From NCBI GenBank assembly GCA_022432975.1, contig CM039502.1, forward strand, positions 486,375-550,374: a DNA stretch of 64,000 bases, read 5' to 3'. Shown in pieces: positions 23,601 through 39,581 of the stretch. A model generated the notes under the pieces. The model was not told the origin of the DNA. It searched no databases and worked only from the letters and a program-made list of their open reading frames with translations. The position numbers and the translations under genes were made by a program. Each line of letters begins with the position of its first letter. Within the stretch, counting starts at the first letter, position 1. The DNA is from Begonia masoniana. Taxonomy: Eukaryota; Streptophyta; Magnoliopsida; Cucurbitales; Begoniaceae.

Positions 23601-24045
23601 TTAAATCAGTTTTATTTAATAACTATAGACTTTTGACTGAAAACTCAACAGGGTGGATTAGGCTCTGTGCAAGGAGTTCTCTTCTCCAACATTCAAGTTT
23701 TTGAAGTTCAAATGCCAATAGTGATTGACCAATTCTACTGCGATAGACAAAAATGCAGAAACCAAAGCTCAGCTGTGGCTCTATCAGGAATCAACTATGA
23801 GAGAATAAGAGGAACTTACACTGTAAAACCAGTACACTTGGCATGCAGCTGACAGCCTGCCATGTGTTGACGTATCACTCACTGCCATAGAGCTCAAGCC
23901 ATTGCAGGAACAGTATCACATGTATAATCCCTTCTGCTGGCAAACTTTTGGAGAACTAAAAACTCCTACACTCCCCCCAATTGATTGCTTACAAATTGGT
24001 AAGCCATCCGGAAACAGAATCCAGTATGATAACGATTCGTGTTGA
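20686..24045 (+). CDS. Polygalacturonase (GH28) with proline-rich N-terminus, two apparent +1 frameshifts
   Basis: Exons: 20686-21057, 21434-21565, 21672-21899, 22017-22061, 22143-22350, 23248-23439 and 23652-24045, total 1,571 nt (two over a multiple of three). After a signal peptide ([11 protein letters not shown]) come a His cluster (YHHHHGG) and a Pro-rich spacer of about 45 residues ([19 protein letters not shown]). The catalytic domain follows, with [40 protein letters not shown] and RIKTWQGG, ending in the conserved Cys-rich tail ([14 protein letters not shown]-like [21 protein letters not shown]). One extra T near 23373 and one near 23850 (AGCTGACAGC) interrupt it; correcting both gives about 522 aa. 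The start at 20686 is chosen for its signal peptide. It acts on wall pectin and belongs to the At1g48100-like group. Confidence 0.87.
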
Positions 24046-25301
24046 GCTCATTCGATTAGCTGGATGATGTATATATACTTGTGTGGTCGGCATGAGTTTC
24101 CGACCCCGTTTCACACCATTTGTCGCTTCCACTTCATAGATATCATCTATAATAGAGTACTCTTTTTTTCATGTTATAATATTTTAGTCTCAGACTTGAA
24201 CTGACATAAAAAAAAGAGTAACTGTAGAGTGATGAACATGGCTAAGAAATCAAAGAACAGGAAAAGAAGGATTGAAAGGAAGAATCATAGCTTTGGTTGT
24301 CTAATATGAAGTCTAACAATCAAAACTTTACGATAAAATGGTAGAAATTAAGTAACCAATATTAAAAAAAAAAAAAGGAAATCGATGTCAATCAACAATC
24401 CAAATCCTTAGACTCTGAAAAGAATATCGAAACCGGTTGCTTCACCGAAAGCTACATGACTAAGCATTGGGAACGACGAAAATCTGGCAGGAAAACTGGA
24501 CTGATCGTCTCTGACTTGGGAAAGGGAGGCTTCTTCAGGGGAAGACATCGTGTAACTCAGACGGCATGTCGTTCACACGAAGGATTGCCGACACGTAAAT
24601 TAACCTGGCCCATCTTGTCCTACAAAAAATTCTCAACGATAACAGAAACAAGTAAGGAAAAATTCAATCTCCTCCTCTGAGTAAAGTGCTTGTCATGCAA
24701 TTTCAGGATTTCGTTGTGCAACTTAAATTAAAATCAGAGCCGAAAAAAGAAGAAAAAAAACATGGAGTCGTAGCTTACTCACCAGTATTTCAAAAACCCC
24801 TGTAACAAAGTTGCTTCTTGTCGGTAGTTCATCAAAACCATGGCTATCAAACTCAATCTCAGCCGAAAGAGCAGCCCAACCCGAGCAGAAACTACAGAAG
24901 AAAAAAAACATGGAGTCGTAGCTTACTCACCAGTATTTCAAAAACCCCTGTAACAAAGTTGCTTCTTGTCGGTAGTTCATCAAAACCATGGCTATCAAAC
25001 TCAATCTCAGCCGAAAGAGCAGCCCAACCCGAGCAGAAACTACAGAAGAAACTGGTCAAGAAAGAATATCGAAACCGGTTGCTTCACCGAAAGCTACATG
25101 ACTAAGCATTGGGAACGACGAAAATCTGGCAGGAAAACTGGACTGATCGTCTCTGACTTGGGAAAGGGAGGCTTCTTCAGGGGAAGACATCGTGTAACTC
25201 AGACGGCATGTCGTTCACACGAAGGATTGCCGACACGTAAATTCACCTAATTATATATATATAAAATTTTTTTTTTCTGAGATAAATAAAAAAGGAGTTA
25301 C
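24046..25301. repeat. Block of duplicated segments between polygalacturonase 2 and VPS34
   Basis: Two different units are repeated in direct orientation. Unit X (about 178 bp, starting AATATCGAAACCGGTTGC) lies at 24424-24601 and 25066-25243. Unit Y (about 148 bp, starting CATGGAGTCGTAGC) lies twice head to tail at 24761-24908 and 24909-25055. Order is X-Y-Y-X. On the minus strand both units show exon-like edges: Y ends AAATACTG|GTGAGTAAG, and X copies follow AG dinucleotides. This suggests duplicated exons of a minus-strand gene rather than a classical transposon. No terminal inverted repeats were seen. Short open frames through these units do not match any family I recognise. Confidence 0.7.
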
Positions 25302-25394
25302 CTTCCCGCGGCCAACGCTGAGATTTCCGTCTTCCAGCCTAGGCGCTCGGCGGTAGGGGCAGCGTTTCACGGCATAGCTTGAGCTGCGATCCAT
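25302..25394 (-). CDS. Possible first exon of an unrecognised minus-strand gene
   Basis: A 93-nt open segment begins with ATG at 25394 and ends at a good donor (GGGAAG|GTAACTCC at 25302). It encodes 31 residues starting MDRSSSYAVKRCPYRR. A downstream acceptor (TTTTTTGTAG|GACAAGATG at about 24620) or the one at about 25248 (ATAATTAG|GTG) would continue it into duplicated unit X, where a stop follows within about 20 codons in the copies present. The gene is therefore either truncated by the X/Y rearrangement or misread by me. The ATG is only 72 bp from the divergent VPS34 ATG, implying a shared promoter. I do not recognise the protein. Confidence 0.35.
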
Positions 25395-25466
25395 CCAAAT
25401 TTAATCACAACTCCTTTCAAAACTTTGAACGCATGCAAATTCCTGTCGTCTGATCCCTACGCACAG

Positions 25467-28400
25467 ATGGGCGGGAAAGAGTTCAGATTCTTCTTGTCCT
25501 GTGACATTAATCTCCCAGTCACCTTTCGAGTCGAGAGATTAGAGGGAAATTTGCCTCCGACTAAGTCCTCCAGTTCAGGTTCCTGAATTTCGCTGCCATA
25601 TTTCTTACTTTTCGTATTTTTTTTATTCAAATCTATCTGAATTTACATACTATGGTGTCCGAAATACAGTATTCTTGTTGATAAGTGTTGGGTTTAGCTT
25701 GATACTCCAATGATTCTGCTTGAACAATTACTTTTGGTTCATTCCCCTTAGAACTGATTTAGACTGATTAGCAACGAAAAGTATCTTGCTCCCGTTCCTC
25801 TGCGTATTACTATTTACGAAAGACGGTGCAGTATGCTGAATGTTTATATTACTCACTATCGTTTTTAATTTTACTATCAGAAGTTGATACCTCGACCGAG
25901 GAGAGAAGAGCTGAGCTTTTCGTTGAGTGTAAATTTTATATTGATGGTGCTCTATTTGGCCTTCCCACAAGAACAAGGTTTCCTCACACTCTTCAGTTAT
26001 AATTCAATTCTATTGGGATATTGCAATACTAATATATGGGATTAAGACTTCATAGTGATTCATCTGAAAATCACAAAAAAAAAAAGAGAAGAAGAAGAAG
26101 TTTCTTTCCCAGCCCCGAGAATTTAATCGGTTATAAAATCTGAAGAAGTTCAAAATCTGACATATGTTTACAGGATTCAATCTTGAGGGTTTTCATCTCC
26201 TTGTTATGTTCATTTATTTGGATATAATCAGTTTTGTTGATGACGTTTATTGAACTTGTTTATTCCTCCCAGGTTGGAGTCAACAGGGCCATCTTTTTGT
26301 TGGAGCGAACTTATCACATTAAGCGCTAAATATCGAGATTTAACAGCTGATTCTCAACTTGCTTTAACAGTCGGTCAACATCAATCTTTGTGTTAATTTA
26401 AAAGTTTCTTGATCGGTTGTAATACTATCTAGATTTTTATCTCAAATCTTTTCAAAGCATATCTCAGTTTCAGGACTCCATTATGTCTCGCACCTTACTT
26501 TAAGTATTATGCTCCATACTTCTAATTCCACTCGAGATGAGAAAATCTTGTAGTCATAAGTTTATGCATATTATTTATCTGGATATCTTACCATGTCAGA
26601 GTCTCTGCCTTTCAGTATGAATATTGTGCTTTTTTACTTCTTCTTCTATGATTTATGGGTGATTATTGTGGAATTAGGTTACAAAACTATGATTTTTATA
26701 TTCATCATTTTGCTTCATGTGGTCCTTCATCTTGTTATTTAGGTTTGGGATGTTTCACGTGGACAAGATGAGGAGTTGATTGGTGGGACTACGATTTTTC
26801 TCTTTAACAATAAATTACAACTCAAAACAGGAAAACAAAAGCTAAGGCTCTGGTTAGGAAAAGAAGCAGATGGATCATGTCCAACTACTACTCCTGGAAA
26901 GGTTCAAAACATCTCTTTACTACCCGATTCTTTTATTTAAAACTGTCATGATTGTATGGAATTTAACTCATATTTTTTTGACTCAGGTCCCTAAACATGA
27001 GCGAGGGGAGTTGGAGCGACTGGAAAAGCTTGTAAACAAGAATGAGAGGGGACAGATTCAACGTGTCGATTGGCTTGATCGCATTACATTTAAAGCCATG
27101 GACAAAATTAAGGAACTTGAAAGCTCTAGGAATGGAAACTCTCAGCTATATCTAATTGTTGACTTTTGTAGTTTTGAACATCGCGTTGTTTTTCAGGTGA
27201 TGACGAGCAGTCATAATTCGACCTTATCTTATATTTTGAAATATTGAACTCTTTTACTGGTAAAAGTAATACATTACACTCTCATAATTTTTTTTTTTCG
27301 TATATGCACAAAAGAAACCTTAAATTTGCGAAGGAAAGTAACATAACAATCACTATACTTTGTATCAAGTTTGACTCTTTCTTTGCTGATTGAAGATGCT
27401 TGGATGCTACTTTTGCTTTCTTTGACTTGTAGGAATCTGGAGCAAATTTCTTATTGCCATCTCCAATAGCTTCTACGAATGTGATTGTTACTGTCTTAGA
27501 CCCAGAAGTAGGAAAAATAAATCCTTCTGAGCACAAGCAGTTAAAGCTGGCTCGGAGCTTAACTCGAGGCATCATTGACAGGGATCTTAAACCAAGTTCT
27601 AATGAAAGAAAGTAAGTCTTGGCTTCACTTGACATAGTTTCTTGTGAAAGCCAATGATAACCAGAGAATTTGGTTTACTTCTCAATGCATCAGATTAGGT
27701 CCATGGTGTGGTTGGTGACTTCAGATTTTGTAAGAAAGAGAATGATTTACTTCGGCTGCTGCCTCAAAATTTTTTAAGTCTTCTTTTATCCTTATTATAG
27801 AACTTGTCACATCCACACACCCAAAAAGTAACCTTTTGAGATTTTTGGGTAAAATTTACCAAATCTTCATTTTGCTTGAAGAACTGATGAAATTTGTTTT
27901 CTAAATAATTAATATTGGTTTTTAATGTGCCTAATCACTAAACTGTTGTACTGACTGTACTTCTAAGAGATTTAGACATATTTTAGTTGCATTTACCCTT
28001 AGTGTCAACGACTTAAAGTACTAGTTTCAGATATCTTTCATTTATTTAGCTTTTATTATAAAAAAAACTAATTTTATTAAAATAGCATAGAATTTATAAT
28101 TCTCTTTTATTTTTGTTTCTATTTTTTTATATTAATATCAATACTGATTTCCAGATTTCTTTTAGCTTTATTGAGAGCGAGAGGGTATATTTTCATCTCA
28201 TTTGATCATATATTCTTTTCTTGACAGGTCTATACAGAGAATACTGAAATACCCGCCTACAAGAACTTTAAGTGGAGATGAAAGGCAGCTACTATGGAAA
28301 TTTCGTTTCTCATTGATGTCTGAGAAAAGAGCTCTGACAAAGTTTCTTAGATGTGTAGAAGTGGAGTGATGTTCAGGTTGTTTTTCCATTTTTCCTTATT

Positions 28401-31400
28401 ATTGTGCTCTACTTCCGATTCACTTACTAGTTTATGGACCAAGTGTGAATTTGTGTTATGTTTTTTACATTTATTCTATTTTTTTTTTTTTACTTTTCTT
28501 TTCATAAAGGAATCCATCTCTTTTTCTCTTTTAGAGTGGAAATTATAATCTATGATTGAAGGTTAAAAGTTAATGATCATAGGACCTATGGGTGTACTTA
28601 TATCTGTATATTTATATTGTTTTTTAACAATCAAAGTATCAAAAACAGTACTTTGAAGATGCTTGATATGGTACAATATGCAAAGACCTTACTAGTTAAC
28701 AAATTATTTACAGGAAGCAAAGCAGGCTTTGGAATTGATGGATAAGTGGGAAACAATTGACGTCTGTGATGCGCTAGAGCTTCTATCACCTGTTTTTGAA
28801 AGCGAAGAGGTAGGCCTATACAATGCAATATTCTTAGATTCCTCTTTCCCTCCCTCTCCCTCCCTTACACACATTGAAATCTGCAATGGTAGAATAAATT
28901 GATGTCAATGGTATGTAACTAATTGTGGTTCCTTTTCTTATTTTGGCTTTGGTTTCCCATATACCTTCATATCATTTCGTCTTATTCTTAGCGAAGTAAG
29001 AACTTAGTTGATTTCATGATTGGAAACTTAACAGGTTCGTGCATATGCTGTTAGTGTTCTTGAAAGGGCAGACGATGAAGAGCTTCAGTGCTACTTACTT
29101 CAACTTGTTCAGGCTCTTAGATTTGAACGCACCGATAAATCTCGACTTTCTCATTTCCTTGTGCAGCGTGGTATGTGAGTTTTTTTGGCATTATAATGTA
29201 TGTACATGTAGTTTTTTTTTCATTTTTGGGTGCGATGTCAGCTGCTATTGTGTCTGTATTGCATCTGACATTTGCCTATAACTTCAACAGCATTGTGCAA
29301 TATTGAGTTAGCCAGCTTTCTACGCTGGTATGTGGCTGTGGAACTTCATGATCCTGCTCATGCAAAACGTTTTTACTGTACTTACGAGATCTTGGAAGAA
29401 AATATGATGAAGGTGCATGTTGATACTTAGGCAGTTGTGTTGCCCATTTTTTTCCCTTTTTTTTTAAAGGAAAAAAAAAAACAAGGTCAGTTAGTCAATG
29501 AGCCATGAAGATTATTCGTGCCCTCGAGTTACATTAAACTGATAAGAAAAATGATCATACAAGGGGAAAAAAGGTTTTGGATATCATCTTTAATGGAAGT
29601 TTAGAGTTTGCATTTGTGTTGCCTCTTGATCCCAAATATTGTGGAACATCATCTCCTTAAAATACTAAATATTACTTCCAATATGCACATTCTGTTTGCA
29701 ATGATCTTATCCAGTTACACGTGAATTTCCTATCTTAAGGCAATGACGGTGATGAGTTTCATCCTTTGTTGTAGTTGACAGCTAGTTTGAATGGAGACGA
29801 AGATGGGTTTAAGCTGTGGCAGAGTTTGGTGCGGCAGACAGAATTGACCGCCCAGTTGTGCTCTATAATGAGAGATGTAAGAAATGTGCGAGGCAATACC
29901 CAAAAGAAGATTGAGAAACTTAGACAGCTCCTTTCTGGTCTTCTCAGTGAACTTACCTACTTTGAAGAGGTATAATTTTTATATGGTCGTTGCCTTATTT
30001 GTCAATCTACTGCCATTTGTTTACTCATACACTTTTATAATCTCACATTGTCAGCCTATACGATCACCTCTAGCTCCAGGTATTCTCATAACTGGGATTG
30101 TGCCATCAGAGTCATCAATTTTCAAAAGTGCATTGCATCCTCTGCGGTTGACATTCCGGACCGCAAATGGTGGAAGTTGCAAAATCATGTTTAAGAAGGG
30201 TGATGATATTAGGCAAGACCAGTTGGTAAATGATAATTACTCTCTCTCTCTCTCTATCCTGCTTGCTCTCCCCCTTTCTCCTACATGGATCTTCCTTTCT
30301 TTCTCTATCACCTACCATCTCTGAAGACTTTGTGGTACCTGGGGCTTTGCTACATAGGTTGTTCAAATGGTATGGCTCATGGATCGATTACTCAAATTGG
30401 AAAATCTTGACCTACATTTGACTCCATATAAGGTTCTGGCAACAGGACAAGATGAAGGCATGCTAGAATTCATACCATCTCGATCTTTGGCCCAGGTATA
30501 TTCCTCCAGGCTATTGTGGTCCAACATTAAAAAGTATATTATACATGATTACACGTGCATTTATGATCTTTTAATTGAAACAGCTTTGGAAAGAGAGTTA
30601 AAAGAGGTAATCTGATAGGCCACCAATTAGATGTACCTACTCTAAGAAAAAAGCCTTAATATGTGGCAGTGACTTGTTTTATTTATTTTCTCGTTACCTT
30701 AGTTGAATTCTCTTTTCATTTTCTTTATCTACCTTGACAGTTGATGTGTTTGGGAATTTGAACTTACTAATATCAAGGAATTAGTTGTCTTTGGGGATAG
30801 TAAGATGATCCAGGGGGATCATCAGAAACTTTATGGAATAATTTGTATGGCATTGGTGGAAATTAGTGGCAATCTATTTTCTGAATGCAGATACTTATCA
30901 TAATCTTAATGAAAGTAATTTCTCAGTTTGAAGAAGAGCCTACCGTGAACTTGTAACCTTAATATGTAAACAAAAACCCTGTTCAAGACAGCTACTGTGA
31001 CTTATGGCTCTGATGGCTCCGACAGTCTCCCTATTTTATTTATGTTTTTAGAAGCCATTAGGTACTTATTTTCAAGCTACCACTAACCAAGTTTCGGATC
31101 TATTGATGTTGGATGCGTAAAAGTGTTCTTGCTTGTGATTTTGTTATTTTGTGGGCTTATAAGGAATGTTTTTTCTGGTTTAGATTTGTCAGAGCATCGT
31201 AGCATTATAAGTTACCTGCAGAAGTTTCATCCGGATGAGCATGGCCCATTTGGAATCACAGCCACCTGTCTTGAAACATTTATAAAAAGCTGTGCTGGGT
31301 ACTCTGTTATCACTTATATATTGGGTGTTGGAGACAGGTGATTTGTTAAGTTGGAACTTTCTTATCTAATTACACGACTTTAGATTTTTAAACTTCCCTA

Positions 31401-32070
31401 AATTGTACACCAAAAGATGAAGAGAGTTCTGATCGCATGTATCGTTTTTAATCGGCAGGCATCTAGATAACCTCCTCTTAACTGAAGATGGACGTCTTTT
31501 CCATGTTGATTTTGGTTTTATTCTCGGCAAAGACCCCAAACCGTTTCCACCACCAATGAAGCTCTGCAAGGAGATGGTTGAGGCGATGGGTGGAGCTGAG
31601 AGGTTGTGTTTTCTTGGAATCATTACTGTCTAATGTCTGGAAAATAAGTAAGTGTTTTTACTATGCAAGTAATTGATTTCTTCTTCCCTTTTTTTTTCTT
31701 GTCCAGCCAATATTATACGAGGTTCAAATCTTATTGTTGCGAGGCGTACAACATCCTTCGGAAATCAAGTAATCTAATTCTAAATCTATTCATCTAATGG
31801 CTGGTTCAAATATTCCGGATATTGCTTCTGATCCAGAGAAGGGCATTCTTAAGGTGGCTTCCATTTATATGATTTTTCCATCATCTTCTTTTGTTTCTTG
31901 TTTTGGATTGATCTGATGGTGGTGCCAAACAGCTTCAAGAGAAGTTTCGGTTGGACTTGGACGACGAGGCATGCGTGCATTTTTTCCAAGATCTAATCAA
32001 CGAGAGTGTTAGTGCATTGTTTCCTCAAATGGTTGAAACAATTCACCGCTGGGCTCAATACTGGCGATGA
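25467..32070 (+). CDS. VPS34: Phosphatidylinositol 3-kinase VPS34 (17 exons; three apparent indels)
   Basis: Class III PI3-kinase, making PI3P for endosomal sorting and autophagy in complex with VPS15 and ATG6/Beclin (family knowledge). Exons: 25467-25578, 25881-25977, 26273-26369, 26743-26901, 26987-27196, 27433-27611, 28228-28376, 28714-28809, 29035-29170, 29291-29412, 29775-29969, 30055-30225, 30358-30495, 31184-31337, 31459-31602, 31707-31853 and 31933-32070. N-terminal C2 domain ([20 protein letters not shown]), helical PIK domain ([21 protein letters not shown]), then the kinase with GDDIRQDQL, the catalytic loop [12 protein letters not shown] and HVDFGFILG. It ends at the conserved HRWAQYWR. 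Three single-base lesions need correcting: +1 near 28361, -1 near 31186 and -1 near 31791. The corrected length is 814 aa, the same as I recall for Arabidopsis VPS34. An essential single-copy gene should not be broken three times, so sequence error is favoured. Confidence 0.93.
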
Positions 32071-35703
<3,633 letters not shown>

Positions 35704-36823
35704 ATTCAGGTACCTGTTTTGTAGACTGGAAATCCTGGATGCAGGGGCGAGTAGTATCTAAGTTTTCTTTTCGATTATTTCTTGGACTTCTTTAATTCTG
35801 CCTGTGTGTGTCAGTCAAGGGGATGATGTCTTTGCTCATTCTGTGCCCTTTTGTAATAGAAAATTTGTATGGTTTTTCCAAGCGTCTGTTTAGCTTTTGC
35901 TTTCAACACTCGTTGTCTCGTTGTAATTGAAAGATATTTTGTGCGCATCTCCACTAGAAAGTTGTTTTAAATTCATCATATTTTATCAACTACTTTGTCT
36001 GTGATATTAGCTTGGGACTCGTATAAACCTTCCGGCACTAAATGGCATCCATGTTTAAATACATCATATATAGTTCCCATCTTGAATCAAAGCACATTGA
36101 GGGTGTGATTTTGGCAGGTCACTGGCGTCAATTTGTAGGAAGACATAGTTACTTTGTGCTGCTTGAACATCCCCGCCTTCAACTGCCAATGCATTTGCAA
36201 CATTCTGTTGATTACCTTTTGTGGCAGAAGGAGCAGATTTTAGTAACGCAACAGAAAATTGAGGAGATGGAGATTACTTGGGTAATATAAATAGACCACA
36301 AATTGGACAATGAAAAACGAACCTGTTTCTTGAGCTTCTTCAAGGAAACATTTTGAATGCTAACTTTGACATCATGGTCACTAGAAATGTAAACAGACCA
36401 CGGATTCAAAATTTAAAAATGAATTTCCCTCTTCAGCTTTCAGTAAATGAATTTCACTCCTCACTTACAGGGATTACTAGAATTAAGTAGTTAGAGATAC
36501 CATTTCCCTAACTCAAGTGTAAATAATGATGTGATAAACGTCGACGCGTAAAGCGACGTGAACAAGGAGAAGGAACTCCCGCTTCTCTCCGGCTTCAGAT
36601 AAACGCACACTTTTGTGACATCAAGCTATTTTTAGGAGAACTTTTTATCTCTAGTTACCCTGCCCATCTACCAATTAAATAAATTTAAAATAATATCTTA
36701 TTTCTAGTATTTTAATTTTCATTAAATTTCAATTTCATTTTTGTCTACGTTAACATGCAAATACTAATAATACAAACAACATATCTTCAGTAAATTATGC
36801 AAACGACGACGATCGCCTCCAGT
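35704..36823. other. ARF1 3' UTR and intergenic DNA
   Basis: T-rich 3' flank of ARF1 to about 36000, then AT-rich DNA. Frames at 36042-36290 (+) and 36212-36409 (-) overlap each other and show no family features, so they are not called. Confidence 0.5.
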
Positions 36824-37036
36824 GGCATGGATGGGCATTTCTCCGGCCGTTCTCTCCATGTTTCTTTTACGTCCCTCACATCATCAATCATCAGATCTTG
36901 AGAAATTTCGACTACTTAGTCAATAGCCTCCTGGTGGCATGGATGGGCATTTCTCCGACGGTCTCTCCATCTTTCTTTTATGTCCCTCACGTCATCAATT
37001 AGGCAGTTTTTCTATCACATCTTGAGAAATTTCGAC
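36814..37036. repeat. Direct tandem repeat, unit 112 bp, at the 3' end of the DUF220 gene
   Basis: The segment containing GGCATGGATGGGCATTTCTC starts at about 36824 and again at 36936. Each copy runs into TCTTGAGAAATTTCGAC. The proximal copy overlaps the stop codon and last codons of the DUF220 gene, so the outer copy is a duplicated 3' end lying in its 3' UTR. Confidence 0.8.
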
Positions 37037-38500
37037 GTCAAGGGAATTCCTTAGTCTGGCCGATTCGGCGAGCAAATCATTTATAAGCATTTCAGTGGTC
37101 CTGGTGGTGATTCCTCTAAGATACCAAGAAATGGGTGGGGGAGGGACAATTGCAGGCTGAACCAGCTGTTCTAAGCTTACCTTTGAACCAACCCTTCCGC
37201 CTCTCGTACAAGCTTCATAATCTCCCAAATTCTCTGATTTTAAAGCGCATGTTGCTTTCGTCGACAAATAGAGGTTCCACTTTCCAGCTCCCTTCAAATC
37301 GCTTCATAAATCCTGTCTTGATTTGCTTGAACTTCATCTGAGAAAGATCAATCATGGTCAGCTATACCCGTTGGCATTGCAATTATATTCCTCCTTTCAT
37401 ATAAAATGACAAATATACAACTATACCAGATTGGTTAAATGCAAGTTTTCGAAATATAGAGCTTATCCAGCCAGCGAAATTCATTTTTTCTATCCGTTTT
37501 GCATGCAGTTTTAATTGCAACATAACATTCAACATCTAAAATTCTTTCCAAACAAATGAAACAAGCTAATATAGATCTTGAAGGAAGAATTAGATTCAAA
37601 GATGACAAGAGATATACAGGCAAGTTCTCACCGTGTAATTGGCCCTGTTTTGATCTACAAGAACATGAACTGAGATTATCCCAGACCACCAAAGAAATCG
37701 CCATAGAGCTGCTTGCTCTACCTCAACCACCTGTCTCGGACCTTCATCGACCAAAACCCTCCTCGATATCACTTCCTGAGACAGACAAAAAGAGACATTG
37801 GTTTTGCTGCAAAATGTACATGCATTAATGTTGGATTTCATACACCAACAAATCTCTAAATCACTCACTTTGATATTCTTGAAAACCTTTTTATTATCAG
37901 GGTCCGTCACTATGTTAAACACGGCATCTGGTGGCAAACCAACATTTACTTTCACTTTGATGTTGCCAAGAGTACCTTTTGGAACGCTGACCTGCCAAGA
38001 ATAGTCTATTATCCATCTCTCATGACTATATTCTCAAGATTAGTCTTTGATAACCTATTTATTTTGATACTATCAATCTTCCATGCCAACATTTTAGATG
38101 CGTTCAGCTTCACAATATGATATTAATCAACAACTTAGATACTCTCAACCAGTTATGCATAGTTTATGGCTCCGGATTCGATAAACGATGGTACCAATCG
38201 ACTGTAAATTCATCTCCACGAAAACTCTAAGCATAGAAAATGATCTTGTTTTCTGATAAGTGACAATTAAACTTTAAATTTTCAACTTTCGGTGAAATTT
38301 TAATCGGGCTGCATTTATCTGCAGAGACGCCATACCTTTATTTCCGGAGGTTTGTCTTCCCATGAAGGATTTTCTCTCCATGCTTTCATTTGCTTCTCCA
38401 GATCTGCCTCCCAAGACGTGGATGACTCCTTTTTCCCTTCAATAAAAGAGCCTGCCGATTTTTTTCCATGAACATCCTCCGATATTCTATTTAGCTGTGT
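36995..38500 (-). CDS. DUF220 / START-like (polyketide cyclase-type) protein, 5' end unresolved
   Basis: Minus-strand exons 38500-38336, 37991-37869, 37775-37632 and 37337-36995. The first encodes an acidic/basic segment ([20 protein letters not shown]). The START-like ligand-binding fold follows: [66 protein letters not shown] and [20 protein letters not shown]. The C-terminal block ([37 protein letters not shown]) is typical of plant DUF220 proteins. Near 37258 the last exon is out of frame by one base (343 nt), so a 1-2 nt indel is needed. The true start was not found: either an in-frame ATG upstream of exon 1 (38551) or a separate first exon near 39360-39440. Ligand and role are unknown. 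Confidence 0.8.
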
Positions 38501-39581
38501 CTGACACAAGAAGAGGGAATGAATTAGTTTAGGACTAAAGTGAACAGACATACATCAATTCCTTCCCTTAAACATTGGACTGACCTTAAAACAGTCTTGA
38601 AATTTGTGAGAAAGCTTCACAAAAAATGTAGACTTATTTTCAAATATGTTGAAGTTATTAACTCTGTAATTGTTTTCAATCCCTGAGCTCATTTTCATCC
38701 CTTACGCTTCATCCCTGAATGTAAATGCAGAGTTTAAAGTCTAATTTATTTTGAAATGTGCATCCATCCCTCAACCATTTTCATTCAATGAAAGCACACA
38801 AACATCAATCAATTTTTCAATGGATACACATGGGGATGCACTATAATCGAGGATCCAACAATTAACAAAAAAAAAATCATCAAAAGATTAATGGTAATTC
38901 TGAGCCAGAATTGCCTCTATTTGATCAACTCAAAGTGACAACATTTGACGGTGGAGACGATGCAGTATGAGGGGAAACTGCGAATGCATTTGAAAACGTG
39001 TTGAAGATAGCAACAGCGATTCCAATATGATAAAAACGAATTCATTGGTTACATAAAAAACGGGAAAGAAACTTGCCATCAGACAAATCTACATATCCTA
39101 ACACATAAAAAATTTCAGCCTCAATAATTCAGAGTAACCACTCAACATGCAATAGGAGAGATACCCATCATGTGGCGCCTCGAAATTAAGAATTTAAAGT
39201 CAACCATAATCGAGAAAAGGTAAAACTCATTACAAATTGAGAGAGTAAAGAACCCAAAAAAAGGGAAAAAGAATCGAACTAAGAACAAAAAAAAAGCTAC
39301 AGTAACTGTTCAGACAGACAGAAAAAGAAGAAAGAAAGAAGATGGGAGATCGCCGGCATGGAATCCGATGAACTAGAACACATACAGTGAAGGAGTGAAT
39401 TTAATTAGACGAATGTTTTCCTTCCGTTCAGACTTCAGAGAGCAATGACCAGACGATTGGGAGGGAGTAGGTGAGAGGTGGCGTAGCAGTCTCAAAAAAC
39501 TATTACTTCTTCTATTAAAATTCATTTTATTTAATTAAATTATTAATATTATGTAACAAAAAAATATTAAATAAATATTTC
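38501..39581. other. Upstream region of the DUF220 gene and 3' flank of NRX1
   Basis: A possible first exon of the DUF220 gene on the minus strand lies at about 39440-39380, ending CTTCACT|GTATGTG, but its coding status is unclear. The rest is A-rich intron or spacer without a supported ORF. Confidence 0.4.
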
